From positions 124,001 through 188,000 of the forward strand of contig NZ_BJUA01000004.1 of NCBI RefSeq assembly GCF_007989825.1: 64,000 nt of DNA, written 5' to 3'. This stretch comes from Cellulomonas persica (GTDB lineage Bacteria; Actinomycetota; Actinomycetes; Actinomycetales; Cellulomonadaceae). Both the position numbers and the translations under genes were made by a program. This document shows, in pieces, positions 32,375-40,286 of this stretch. The stretch's first letter is position 1. Each line of letters starts with the position of its first letter. The notes beneath the pieces were generated by a model that ran no database searches, was not told the origin of the DNA, and was given only the letters and a program-made list of their open reading frames with translations.

Positions 32375-32952
32375 GGCGTCTCCTCCTCGGGGACGGGGTG
32401 GGCGGCGACGACGAGGCGGTGCGGGCGCCCGTCGTCGTGGTGGTAGCGCGCGGCCAGGTCGAGCACCGCGGCGGTGAGCTCGTCGGCGAACGCCGCGCGG
32501 TCGGCGGCGGAGCGGAAGCCGATCTGCGTGTCGATCGTGAGCGTGGGGACGCGTGCGCCCGAGGCGGCGGCGCGACGGACGAGCGTGCCGACCTCGCGCA
32601 CCACGCGGCCGGCGAGCGCGACGAGGTAGCCGGCGGAGAGCCGGTCGCCGGCGGAACCGGGGTCTGCGGCGCTCGCGGTGACGGCGGCGGGCGAGACGAC
32701 GTAGCGCGTCGCGGACGCCTGCAGCACGCGTTCGGTCAGTCCGCCGTGACGACGCTCCTCGGCCAGCTCGACGAGGCCGTGGGCCTCGAGCGAACGCAGG
32801 TGGTAGTTGACCTTCTGGCGGGGGAGCCCGACGCGCGTGGCGAGCCCGGCAGCCGAGGCCGGCACGGTCAGCTCGGCGAGCAGTCGCGCGCGGATCGGGT
32901 CCAGTGCCGCAGCGGCGGCGCTGGCGTTCTCGATGACTTCGACGTCCTGCAT
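32371..32952 (-). CDS. ArsR-family winged-helix regulator (193 aa)
   Basis: A transcription factor with an N-terminal wHTH: AALDPIRARLLAELTVPASAAGLATRVGLPRQKVNYHLRSLEAHGLVELAEER (about residues 13-65). A longer C-terminal part follows, with TLTIDTQIGFRSAADRAAFADELTAAVLDLAARYHH. It lacks the metal-binding CxC of arsenic or cadmium sensors, so the signal is not a metal of that type. A TTGACA-N8-TGTCAA inverted repeat 16 bp upstream of the ATG is the likely autoregulatory operator. The gene is coupled to the SRPBCC gene by ATGA. Confidence 0.88.
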   Translation of the reverse strand: MQDVEVIENASAAAAALDPIRARLLAELTVPASAAGLATRVGLPRQKVNYHLRSLEAHGLVELAEERRHGGLTERVLQASATRYVVSPAAVTASAADPGSAGDRLSAGYLVALAGRVVREVGTLVRRAAASGARVPTLTIDTQIGFRSAADRAAFADELTAAVLDLAARYHHDDGRPHRLVVAAHPVPEEETP

Positions 32953-32967
32953 GACACCAACGTCCTC

Positions 32968-32987
32968 TTGACAACAAGATCTGTCAA
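32968..32987 (-). promoter_or_regulatory. operator/promoter of the ArsR-SRPBCC operon
   Basis: An inverted repeat TTGACA (32968-32973) and TGTCAA (32982-32987) with an 8-bp spacer. On the minus strand the outer arm is itself a consensus TTGACA -35 box. Confidence 0.55.
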
Positions 32988-33014
32988 TAGGAGCGGCCGG
33001 TCCCAGGACGCACA

Positions 33015-33051
33015 CGGCCGCCGCCGGTCGGGAGTCGACCGGCGGCGGCCG
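33015..33051 (-). terminator. perfect 15-bp hairpin terminator
   Basis: CGGCCGCCGCCGGTC (33015-33029) pairs with GACCGGCGGCGGCCG (33037-33051) across a seven-base loop, 31 bases after the stop of the small gene at 33082. Confidence 0.8.
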
Positions 33052-33081
33052 GGAGAGGGGAGCAGGGGTGGGTCGACGAGC

Positions 33082-33258
33082 TCAGGCCTCGTCGGCGACC
33101 CCGTCGTCGCGCGGGTTGAGGTTGGCGGCCTCGGCGTCGGTGTCCTCGTCCTCGGTCGCGCTGCCGGCGGCGGCGGCTCCCGTGCGGGGGTTCAGCGAGC
33201 CCGGGTCGGAGTCGGGGTCGGTGCGAGGGTCGTAGTCCGGCTGGCTCTGCTCGCTCAT
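33082..33258 (-). CDS. small acidic protein with LNPR repeats (58 aa)
   Basis: A 58-residue, strongly acidic and probably disordered protein. SLNPRTG and NLNPRDDG are two copies of one short motif, separated by an Asp/Glu-rich stretch. GGAG precedes the ATG at 33258, and a perfect terminator follows, so it is likely a real gene although its family is unknown to me. Confidence 0.65.
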   Translation of the reverse strand: MSEQSQPDYDPRTDPDSDPGSLNPRTGAAAAGSATEDEDTDAEAANLNPRDDGVADEA

Positions 33259-33601
33259 CGTCGTCTCCTCGTCGTATTCGTCGTCCGTCTCCACGCTCGC
33301 ACCCGGGGCCGGCGGTCGCCACCGGGCGCCGCGACGGCGTCGACAACCCTGCGCCGCACCGCGCTCGGCCCCGAGGGCAGGTCGGCTCGCCTCGGGGCGA
33401 AAGTCGGAACCGGTCTCTCGGGTGCCGAAACGGTTCGGGTCGTCGCGCACCTCTCGGAAAGCGCTCTTTCACGGTGCAATGTGAAGGCTCACATCGGCGG
33501 TCGAACGGGCGCGCAACGCACCTGCACCGACGATCGTCGGACCTGTCCGCAGCGGGCAACGGTCGCCCGACGCGCCTGAACGGCTCAAAGGAGAGCACCT
33601 C
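33259..33601. promoter_or_regulatory. regulatory region of the GH62 gene
   Basis: 343 bp without a supported gene. It contains CCGAAACGGTTCGG at 33425-33438 (a 12-of-14 palindrome sharing CCGAAACG with the xylanase upstream region) and GAAAG-CGCT-CTTTC at 33457-33470. Both are candidate LacI-type sites for sugar control. AAAGGAG lies just before the GH62 ATG. Confidence 0.4.
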
Positions 33602-35140
33602 ATGAGAGCAGCACATCTCGCCCCGACGAGGCGCCGCCGCAAGGTGGCCGCGGTCCTCGTCGCGGCGGCCACAGCCGTGTCGGCGGGCGTCCTCGCGCTC
33701 GTCGTCGCACCCGCGGCCACGGCGGCCACCGTGGACACCAACGCCTCGTACGTCCTCCTCAACAGGGGGAGCGGCAAGGCGCTCGACGTGTACAACCTCG
33801 CGACGAACGACGGCGCGAAGATCGTGCAGTGGTCGCGGAACAACGGCGCGCAGCAGCAGTGGCAGTTCGTCGACTCCGGCAACGGGTATTACCGGCTGAA
33901 GTCGCGGCTGTCGGGCAAGGTCCTCGACGTCTACAACTGGTCGACGTCCGACGGCGGGGCGATCGTGCAGTACACCGACTACAACCAGAACAACCAGCAG
34001 TTCCGCCTGCAGGACACGTCCAACGGCTACGTGACGCTCATCAGCCGGCACTCCGGCAAGGCCGTCGAGGTGCAGGGCGCGTCCACCGCTGACGGCGCGA
34101 ACGTCGTCCAGTACTCCAGCTGGGGCGGGAACAACCAGCAGTGGCAGCTCGTGCGTGTGGACGGCGGCACCGACCCCGGCCCCTCGCCGTCGCCCACCCC
34201 GACGCAGACCCAGAACCCCAACCCCGGCGGCACGTGCCAGCTGCCGTCGTCGTACCGCTGGTCCTCCTCCGGTGTGCTCGCGCAGCCGCGCTCGGGCTGG
34301 GCGTCCCTGAAGGACTTCACGGTCGCGCCGTACAACGGCCAGCAGCTCGTCTACGCCACCACGCACGACACCGGCAGCTCGTGGGGCTCGATGAACTTCG
34401 GCCTGTTCACCAACTACTCGCAGATGGCCTCGGCCAGCCAGAACGCGATGCCGTTCAGCGCGGTCGCGCCGTCGCTGTTCTACTTCGCACCGAAGGGCGT
34501 CTGGGTCCTGGCGTACCAGTGGGGCGGCCCGGCGTTCTCGTACCGGACCTCGACGAACCCCGCCAACGTCAACAGCTGGTCGTCGGCGCAGACGCTGTTC
34601 ACCGGCTCCATCTCCAACTCGGGGACCGGCCCGATCGACCAGGCGCTGATCGGTGACAGCCAGAACATGTACCTGTTCTTCGCGGGTGACAACGGCCGCA
34701 TCTACCGTGCGTCCATGCCGATCGGGAACTTCCCGGGCAGCTTCGGGTCGAACTACACGACGGTCATGACGGACTCGACCAACAACCTGTTCGAGGCCGT
34801 CCAGGTCTACAAGCTCCAGAACCAGAACAAGTACCTGATGATCGTCGAGGCCATCGGCTCGCAGGGTCGCTACTTCCGGTCCTTCACGGCCGACCGGCTC
34901 GACGGCTCGTGGACCCCGCAGGCGACCTCGGAGAGCAACCCGTTCGCGGGCAAGGCGAACTCCGGTGCGACGTGGACGAACGACATCAGCCACGGTGAGC
35001 TGCTGCGTACCAACGCCGACCAGACCATGACGGTCGACCCCTGCAACCTGCAGCTGCTGTACCAGGGCCGCAGCCCGAGCTCCGGCGGCGACTACGGCCT
35101 CCTGCCGTACCGGCCGGGTCTGCTGACCCTGCAGCGGTAA
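33602..35140 (+). CDS. secreted alpha-L-arabinofuranosidase, GH62 with N-terminal ricin-type lectin domain (512 aa)
   Basis: A hemicellulase that removes arabinose side chains from arabinoxylan. The long signal peptide runs about residues 1-42 ([32 protein letters not shown]). A CBM13/RicinB-like domain follows at about 45-185, with three blades containing [19 protein letters not shown] and [10 protein letters not shown] Pro-Thr linker ([13 protein letters not shown]) leads to the GH62 five-bladed propeller from about residue 205, with [36 protein letters not shown] and [37 protein letters not shown] precedes the ATG. It should act with the GH10 xylanase outside the cell. Confidence 0.95.
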   Translation: MRAAHLAPTRRRRKVAAVLVAAATAVSAGVLALVVAPAATAATVDTNASYVLLNRGSGKALDVYNLATNDGAKIVQWSRNNGAQQQWQFVDSGNGYYRLKSRLSGKVLDVYNWSTSDGGAIVQYTDYNQNNQQFRLQDTSNGYVTLISRHSGKAVEVQGASTADGANVVQYSSWGGNNQQWQLVRVDGGTDPGPSPSPTPTQTQNPNPGGTCQLPSSYRWSSSGVLAQPRSGWASLKDFTVAPYNGQQLVYATTHDTGSSWGSMNFGLFTNYSQMASASQNAMPFSAVAPSLFYFAPKGVWVLAYQWGGPAFSYRTSTNPANVNSWSSAQTLFTGSISNSGTGPIDQALIGDSQNMYLFFAGDNGRIYRASMPIGNFPGSFGSNYTTVMTDSTNNLFEAVQVYKLQNQNKYLMIVEAIGSQGRYFRSFTADRLDGSWTPQATSESNPFAGKANSGATWTNDISHGELLRTNADQTMTVDPCNLQLLYQGRSPSSGGDYGLLPYRPGLLTLQR

Positions 35141-35180
35141 CCCGTCCAGGCTGGTCAGGGCTGAGGCCCGCCCGGACGAT

Positions 35181-35235
35181 GCGCCCGCCTCGCGCCACCC
35201 GTTCCCGGTTCTGCCGGACGGCGCGAGGCGGGCGC
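35181..35235 (+). terminator. hairpin terminator of the GH62 gene
   Basis: The 16-bp stem GCGCCCGCCTCGCGCC (35181-35196) and GGCGCGAGGCGGGCGC (35220-35235), 40 bases after the stop codon. Confidence 0.8.
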
Positions 35236-35334
35236 CTCCGCGTCCGCACGCGCTCGTCGGCGCCTGAGCCACGACCCCGCGTCTGGCTCCGGCTCACGAG
35301 CATGGTCCCGGGCAGGCGCCGGCTCGTCGTCTGT

Positions 35335-35780
35335 CTAGGGCGCGTCGGTCAGGGGCTTCTTGAAGAAGGTGGCGGACTCCTCGTAGCCGAGCGCGGTGTA
35401 GAACGCGCCTGCTCGTCGGCTCGCGAGCGCGAGGTAGGCGGCGCCGTTGTCGCGTCCCCACTGCTCGGCGTGACGCATGAGGTCTCGGCCCACGCCTGAC
35501 CGGCGGCGGTGTCAGCGACCATGACCTCCTCGACCCAGGCGACCGGGCCGTTGGCGAGGAACGTCAGGTGCCGGTGGGCGAGCAGGTACCCCACCACGAC
35601 CTCGTCGGACTCGGCGACGGCGACCAGCGCGCCCGGGGCCGAGCGCAAGGCCCGCCACGTCGCCTCGAAGGCCTCGCGCCGCGGGGCGAACGACGTCGCG
35701 AAGTCGCGAGCGAGCGGCCAGACCTGGTCGGAGTCGGCCGCCCGCGCGACGCGGACGAGCGGGCGAGGGTTCTGCGGCAT
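35335..35780 (-). pseudogene. GNAT acetyltransferase gene with a frameshift
   Basis: The frame from the ATG at 35780 encodes a normal GNAT N-terminus (PLVRVARAADSDQVWPLARDFATSF, then VVGYLLAHRHLTFLANGPVAWVEEVMVADTA). At about 35506-35511, exactly at the acetyl-CoA loop, the frame is lost. A neighbouring frame continues RRSGVGRDLMRHAEQW, AYLALASRRAGAFYTALGYEESATFFKKPL and a stop at 35335-35337. The continuation is perfect GNAT sequence, so a single-base deletion, real or a sequencing error, explains the break. Confidence 0.85.
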
Positions 35781-35938
35781 CGACGCAGTGTCGCGAGCGG
35801 CCGTGCATGCCGCAAGGGCGTGGGTCGACGCCCGTCGCACGCAGACTCCGGAGGTGCGGCTCTCCACACGCTCGCTCGTCGTCGAGGGGGCCCGCCGGAC
35901 GGTCGGTACGCCGGCTGCACGACGCGCACCCGCGACCG

Positions 35939-36403
35939 CTACGGCGCTGCGGAAGGTACCGGGTCGTGCAGCACCACCTCGGTGGAGCTGCCGCGAGCCA
36001 GCACGAACCAGTAGACAGCCGCAGCCACACCCACCGCAGCCAGGACGACGCCCACGCCCAACCACACGTTGCGACGCAGGTCGGGGCACTTGACCTGCAG
36101 CCAGACGCCCACTCCGAGTGCGAGCAGGGACACCACCGCCCCAGCGGGCGGCAGCAGCACCAGCAGCACCAGGCCCGTGACAGCGGTGACCACGGCACCT
36201 GTCACCGCACGCCGGTCGTCTGCGGTCAGCGTCCTCGGGTGTTCGACGCTGGTCGCGAGAGCCTCGGGCGGTCCCAGCTCAGCGATCGCCGCGGTCACGC
36301 CCTCGCCCGTCGAGCCGGGCCCCAGCGGCTGGTCCACCTCGGTTCGTGCCGTTCGCTTCACGCGTGAAGTCCCCCTCGAGTGCGCGGTCGTCCTCGCGGA
36401 CAC
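35939..36403 (-). CDS. membrane protein, HAAS-like (154 aa)
   Basis: A small membrane protein. The N-terminal part contains STGEGVTAAIAELGPPEALATSVEH, which resembles the HAAS (DUF1700) pattern of a short helix pair ending in LG-P-E. Three hydrophobic helices follow: AVVTAVTGLVLLVLLPPAGAVVSLLALGVGVW, then NVWLGVGVVLAAVGVAAAVYWFVLA. HAAS proteins usually follow a PadR regulator gene, and indeed a PadR remnant overlaps its 5' end. The start is uncertain: GTG at 36403, or GTG at 36361 after GAGGGGG. Function unknown. Confidence 0.6.
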   Translation of the reverse strand: MSARTTAHSRGTSRVKRTARTEVDQPLGPGSTGEGVTAAIAELGPPEALATSVEHPRTLTADDRRAVTGAVVTAVTGLVLLVLLPPAGAVVSLLALGVGVWLQVKCPDLRRNVWLGVGVVLAAVGVAAAVYWFVLARGSSTEVVLHDPVPSAAP

Positions 36404-36485
36404 GCTCCCGCCAGGCCGACCTGAGTGCCAGCAGGGCTGACCGCCCCGATGGTGTGAGCATGCCGTACCGGCGAGGCGGCCGATC
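36279..36485 (-). pseudogene. C-terminal remnant of a PadR-family regulator
   Basis: In the frame ending at 36279, the stretch PPRRYGMLTPSGRSALLALRSAWRERVREDDRALEG (36485 to about 36375) matches the wing and dimerisation helix of PadR regulators. The recognition helix is absent, and upstream lies the promoter region of the methyltransferase gene. It overlaps the HAAS-like gene, as PadR genes normally do. I read it as a truncated regulator. Confidence 0.5.
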
Positions 36486-36529
36486 CGACGCCGCGCCTAG
36501 GCTGGCCGGGCGCGGGGAGGGGAGCTGCA

Positions 36530-37135
36530 GTGGTGGAGGGGCAGGCGTACTGGGACACGCAGGCGGCGACGTACGACCGGGCGACCGCCTGGATCGAGCC
36601 GCGCCTGCTGGCTCCCGCCCGCGAGTGGGTCGCGCAGCGCGTGCGGGGCCGCACGCTCGAGGTCGCCGCCGGCACCGGCGCGAACCTGCCGTACCTCCAG
36701 GGCCGGTACGACGAGCTGGTGGTGTCCGACTCGAGCGGAGCGATGCTCGCCGAGGCGCGGGGCCGCGCACGTGACCTCGGCGTCGAGGTCACCGCGGTCC
36801 AGGCGGACGCGTCGCGCCTGCCGTGGCCCGACGCGCACTTCGACACCGTGGTCTGCACGTTCGCGCTGTGCTGCGTGCCCGACGAGGTCGTGGTGCTGCG
36901 CGAGCTCGCGAGAGTGGTGCACCCGCAGGGAGCAGTGCTGCTCGCGGACCACGTCGAGTCGTCCGCCTGGCTCGGGCGCCTGGTGCAGCGCGGGCTCGAC
37001 GTCGCCGGCCGACGACACGGCGAGCACCACCGTCGTCGACCGCTGCTGCGCCTCTCGGAAGCCGGCCTGACGGCGGTCGAGCACACCGCCGGCCGCTACC
37101 GCCTGGTCGAGCGGGTCGCCGCATGTCGCGCATGA
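36530..37135 (+). CDS. class I SAM-dependent methyltransferase (201 aa)
   Basis: A small methyltransferase of the Methyltransf_11 type. The SAM motif I is LEVAAGTGANLPYLQ near residue 44, motif II VVSDSSGAMLAEARGRA, and motif III DAHFDTVVCTFALCCVPDEVVVLRELARVVHPQGAVLLADHV. Length and layout match the family, but the substrate is unknown. It starts with GTG at 36530, and GGAGGGGAG lies upstream. No operon partner is obvious. Confidence 0.88.
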   Translation: MVEGQAYWDTQAATYDRATAWIEPRLLAPAREWVAQRVRGRTLEVAAGTGANLPYLQGRYDELVVSDSSGAMLAEARGRARDLGVEVTAVQADASRLPWPDAHFDTVVCTFALCCVPDEVVVLRELARVVHPQGAVLLADHVESSAWLGRLVQRGLDVAGRRHGEHHRRRPLLRLSEAGLTAVEHTAGRYRLVERVAACRA

Positions 37136-37210
37136 CCGCGGAACCCCGGACAGGCGGTGTGCCTGGTTCCTAGAGTTGCGGACACCCGAACCCGGCATCC
37201 GGAGGCCCCG

Positions 37211-37366
37211 ATGGCCGAACGCCCGCTCGACGAGCCCCCGCGGCCGGTCCGCCCGTGGGCGCGGCCGGTGCCGGTCGTCGCGTGCCTCGGTGCGGTTCGC
37301 GACGCAGCGGGCCTCCTCGTCGCGTCTCCCCTGCTGGCCGCTGCGGCTGCGACGTTCGTCGGATGA
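37211..37366 (+). CDS. small membrane-type peptide coupled to the GT39-like gene (51 aa)
   Basis: A 51-residue ORF: Pro/Arg-rich N-terminus MAERPLDEPPRPVRPWARP, then a hydrophobic stretch VVACLGAVRDAAGLLVASPLLAAAAATFVG. CGGAGG lies five bases before the ATG, and the stop overlaps the next ATG in ATGA. It may encode a small membrane peptide or serve as a coupling leader. Confidence 0.5.
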   Translation: MAERPLDEPPRPVRPWARPVPVVACLGAVRDAAGLLVASPLLAAAAATFVG

Positions 37367-38844
37367 TGCGGATGCAGGAGGAGATGGACGTCGACGGGCC
37401 GAAGCCGATCGCGTGGCGGCCTGTGCTCGCGGTCGTCGGCGGGCTCGTCGTCGTGCTGCTCGCCTTCGCGGGGCGGTACGGGGCGCACCGGGACGAGCTC
37501 TACTTCGTCGCCGCGGGGCATCGGCTCGCGTGGGGGTACCCGGACCAACCGGCGCTGACGCCGCTGCTCGCCCGCCTCGCCGACGAGGTCGCGCCCGGGA
37601 GCGTGTGGGGGCTGCACGTGATCCCCGCGCTGGTCGTCGGAGCGCTCGTGCTGGTCGCGGCCCTGACCGCGCGCGAGCTCGGCGGCGGCCGGGCGGAGCA
37701 GGTCGTGACGGCGGTCCTCGTCGCGACCGGGATCGTGACGCTCGTCCTCGGGCACATGCTCTCGACGACCACCACGGACACGCTGTTCTGGGTGCTGGTG
37801 GTGTGGCTGACGCTCCGGACGCTGCGGCGCGACGACCCGCGCGGGTGGCTGGTCGTCGCAGTGGTCGCCGGGATCGGGCTCGAGAACAAGCACCTCGTCG
37901 CGTTCCTGCTCGTCGCGCTCGCCGCGGGCGTGCTCGCCACGCGCGAGACCCGCCACCACGCGCGCTCGCCGTGGGCGTGGGCGGGCGCGGGGATCGCGCT
38001 GGCGCTGTGGCTGCCGAACCTGGTCTGGCAGGCGCAGCACCGTTGGCCGCAGCTCGAGCTCGCGGCGGACATCCGCGACGAGTACCTGACGCTCGGTGGG
38101 CGACTGGAGTTCGTCGGGCTCTCGCTCGTGCTGCTCAACCCTGTGGTGACGGTGGTCTGGGTGGTCGGGCTCGTGCGGCTGCTGCGGGACCGCACGCGGC
38201 GGTGGGCGCAGCCGGTCGGGTGGGCGTACATCGGGCTCGTCGTCGTCCTGCTGGTCACCGGCGGCAAGGCGTACTACCTGGCGGGGTTGTACCCGGCGCT
38301 CGTCGCGGCCGGGGTGTGCGCGCTCGCGGCGACGCGACCGGCACGACGCATGGCGCGACTCGTCGCGGTCGCGGTGGCCGCGAGTCTCGTCGCGCTGCCC
38401 GGCGCGCTGCCGGTGCTGCCGGCGGGCACGTTCGCCGACTCACCGTGGGCGGCGGTGGGGGAGGACCAGGTCGAGATGATCGGGTGGGACGTGTTCACCG
38501 CACGGGTCGCGCAGGTCGTCGACGAGCACGACGCCGGGCTGGTGCTGACCGGCAGCTACGGTGACGCGGGCGCGCTCGAGCACGCCCGGGTGCTCCCGCC
38601 CGACGTGCGCGTGGCCAGCGGGCACAACGGGTTCGGGGACTGGGGGCCGCCGCCGGACGACGAGCGCGCTGTCGTCGTGACGGGGTTCCGGCAGGCGCCC
38701 ACCTGGATGCGCGGGTGCGTGCGGCTCGACCCGGTGGACACCGGTGCCGACAACGAGGCGTCGCAGAGCCCGCTCTTCGTGTGCGACGGACCGACGAGCA
38801 CGTGGGCGGACGTGTGGCCGCAGGTCGTGCACCTCTCGGCGTGA
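37363..38844 (+). CDS. GT39/ArnT-like membrane glycosyltransferase (493 aa)
   Basis: A polytopic membrane protein of the dolichyl-phosphate-mannose/ArnT-like fold. GRYGAHRDELYFVAAGHRLAWGYPDQPALTPLLARLAD near residue 30 is the signature first loop, with the catalytic acidic residues (HRDE). About ten helices follow, up to residue 350, then a C-terminal soluble domain (GEDQVEMIGWDVFTARVAQVV, VASGHNGFGDWGPPPDDERAVVVTG). Such enzymes transfer sugars from polyprenyl-phosphate donors outside the membrane. The ATG at 37363 overlaps a small upstream ORF; an ATG closer to AGGAGG is also possible. The acceptor is unknown. Confidence 0.85.
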   Translation: MMRMQEEMDVDGPKPIAWRPVLAVVGGLVVVLLAFAGRYGAHRDELYFVAAGHRLAWGYPDQPALTPLLARLADEVAPGSVWGLHVIPALVVGALVLVAALTARELGGGRAEQVVTAVLVATGIVTLVLGHMLSTTTTDTLFWVLVVWLTLRTLRRDDPRGWLVVAVVAGIGLENKHLVAFLLVALAAGVLATRETRHHARSPWAWAGAGIALALWLPNLVWQAQHRWPQLELAADIRDEYLTLGGRLEFVGLSLVLLNPVVTVVWVVGLVRLLRDRTRRWAQPVGWAYIGLVVVLLVTGGKAYYLAGLYPALVAAGVCALAATRPARRMARLVAVAVAASLVALPGALPVLPAGTFADSPWAAVGEDQVEMIGWDVFTARVAQVVDEHDAGLVLTGSYGDAGALEHARVLPPDVRVASGHNGFGDWGPPPDDERAVVVTGFRQAPTWMRGCVRLDPVDTGADNEASQSPLFVCDGPTSTWADVWPQVVHLSA

Positions 38845-38931
38845 GGGCACGCGACCCTCGCCCGCGCGCTCGCCGCGAACGTGCCGCGCAACGGGGTGAG
38901 ACTGGAGCACCGCACCATCACAGGAGGAACG

Positions 38932-39765
38932 ATGACGTCCGTCCCCACGATCACGCTCAACAACGGTGTGACGATCCCGCAGCTCGGCTACGGGACGTTC
39001 CAGGTCCCGCCGGACGAGACCAAGGACGCCGTGCTGACCGCGCTCGAGGTCGGGTACCGGCACATCGACACCGCGCAGGGCTACGGCAACGAGAAGGGCG
39101 TGGGCGACGCGCTCGCGGCCAGCGGGCTCGCGCGTGACGAGGTGTTCGTGACGAGCAAGCTGAACAACTCCCACCTGACGCACGACGACGCGATGGCCTC
39201 GTTCGAGCGCACGCTCGAGGCGCTCGGCTCGGACCACGTCGACCTGTTCCTGATCCACTGGCCGCTGCCGACCGTGAGCGACTACGTCGCACGATGGCGC
39301 ACGCTGGAGGAGATCTACGCCTCGGGTCGCGCCCGCGCCATCGGGGTCTCCAACTTCCAGGTGCCACACCTGAACCGGCTGCTCGCCGAGACGACCGTCA
39401 TCCCCGCCGTCAACCAGATCGAGGTGCACCCCTACCTCACCAACGAGGCGGTGCGCGCGGCGGACGCCGAGCACGGCATCGCGACCGAGGCGTGGTCGCC
39501 CATCGCCAAGGGTGAGGTGCTCGGTGACCCGGTCGTGCAGCGCATCGCGGGGGAGACCGGCCGCACGCCCGCGCAGGTGGTGCTGCGCTGGCACGTGCAG
39601 CGCGGGGACATCGTGTTCCCGAAGTCGGTGACGCGCTCGCGGATCGAGGAGAACCTGGCGCTGTTCGACTTCGAGCTCGGGGCGACCGACGTCGCGGCGC
39701 TGGACGCGCTCGACCGCGGCCACCGCACCGGACCCGACCCGGACACCTTCGCCTACGTCGGCTGA
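38932..39765 (+). CDS. aldo/keto reductase (277 aa)
   Basis: An NADPH-dependent carbonyl reductase of the DkgA/2,5-diketo-gluconate reductase group. The catalytic tetrad is visible: YRHIDTAQGYGNEKGVG (Asp, Tyr), VFVTSKLNNSH (Lys) and LFLIHWPLP (His). The cofactor end reads RIEENLALFDFELGATDVAALDAL. ATG at 38932 with GGAGGAACG upstream. Its length is typical. It is monocistronic and its substrate is unknown. Confidence 0.93.
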   Translation: MTSVPTITLNNGVTIPQLGYGTFQVPPDETKDAVLTALEVGYRHIDTAQGYGNEKGVGDALAASGLARDEVFVTSKLNNSHLTHDDAMASFERTLEALGSDHVDLFLIHWPLPTVSDYVARWRTLEEIYASGRARAIGVSNFQVPHLNRLLAETTVIPAVNQIEVHPYLTNEAVRAADAEHGIATEAWSPIAKGEVLGDPVVQRIAGETGRTPAQVVLRWHVQRGDIVFPKSVTRSRIEENLALFDFELGATDVAALDALDRGHRTGPDPDTFAYVG

Positions 39766-39870
39766 GCGGACGGTTTACCCGAATCGGTGCGATCGGTCGC
39801 TCGACAGGCGGTACCGGTCGCGCGCACATAGGTTCCAGAGGTCGAGTTCGTCTGGCCTCTGGAGGTTCGC

Positions 39871-40134
39871 ATGACCATTTCCGGGATCATCTCGGCGCTC
39901 ATCATCGGCCTGATCATCGGGGCGCTGGGGCGCCTGTTCGCCAGGGGGAAGCAGGACATCCCGATCTGGCTGACGATCGTCGTCGGCATCGTCGCGGCGC
40001 TGCTGGGCTCGCTCCTGGCGGGTCTGCTGGGTGTGCGTGACACGGACGGGATCGACTGGATCGAGCTCATCATCCAGATCGTGCTGGCGGTGATCGGCGT
40101 CTCGATCGTGGCCAACATGCGCGGCCGCAGGTAG
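39871..40134 (+). CDS. GlsB/YeaQ/YmgE-family small membrane protein (87 aa)
   Basis: A three-helix membrane protein of the transglycosylase-associated family. The glycine-rich first helix is IISALIIGLIIGALGRLFARGKQDIP, followed by WLTIVVGIVAALLGSLLAGLLG and LIIQIVLAVIGVSIVANMRGRR. Members are often induced by stress. Its small size, Gly-zipper and terminal Arg tail match. GGAGG lies about five bases before the ATG. Confidence 0.9.
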   Translation: MTISGIISALIIGLIIGALGRLFARGKQDIPIWLTIVVGIVAALLGSLLAGLLGVRDTDGIDWIELIIQIVLAVIGVSIVANMRGRR

Positions 40135-40148
40135 GCGGACCGCGCGAC

Positions 40149-40189
40149 ACGAAGCCGCCCGACGAGCCTGCGCTCGCGGGCGGCTTCGT
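40149..40189 (+). terminator. hairpin terminator after the GlsB-like gene
   Basis: ACGAAGCCGCCCG (40149-40161) pairs with CGGGCGGCTTCGT (40177-40189), 13 bp, 14 bases after the stop. Confidence 0.8.
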
Positions 40190-40223
40190 CGTCTCCGCCT
40201 CGCCCCGCTGGCGGTACGCAGAC

Positions 40224-40263
40224 GGGGAAGCCCCCGAGGACCGTGGTCCCCGGGGGCTTCCCC
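40224..40263 (-). terminator. hairpin terminator of the GH48 gene
   Basis: GGGGAAGCCCCCG (40224-40236) pairs with CGGGGGCTTCCCC (40251-40263), 23 bases past the GH48 stop on the minus strand. It forms a back-to-back pair with the terminator at 40149. Confidence 0.82.
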
Positions 40264-40286
40264 GTCGTCCTGCGATCAGCCGGTGA

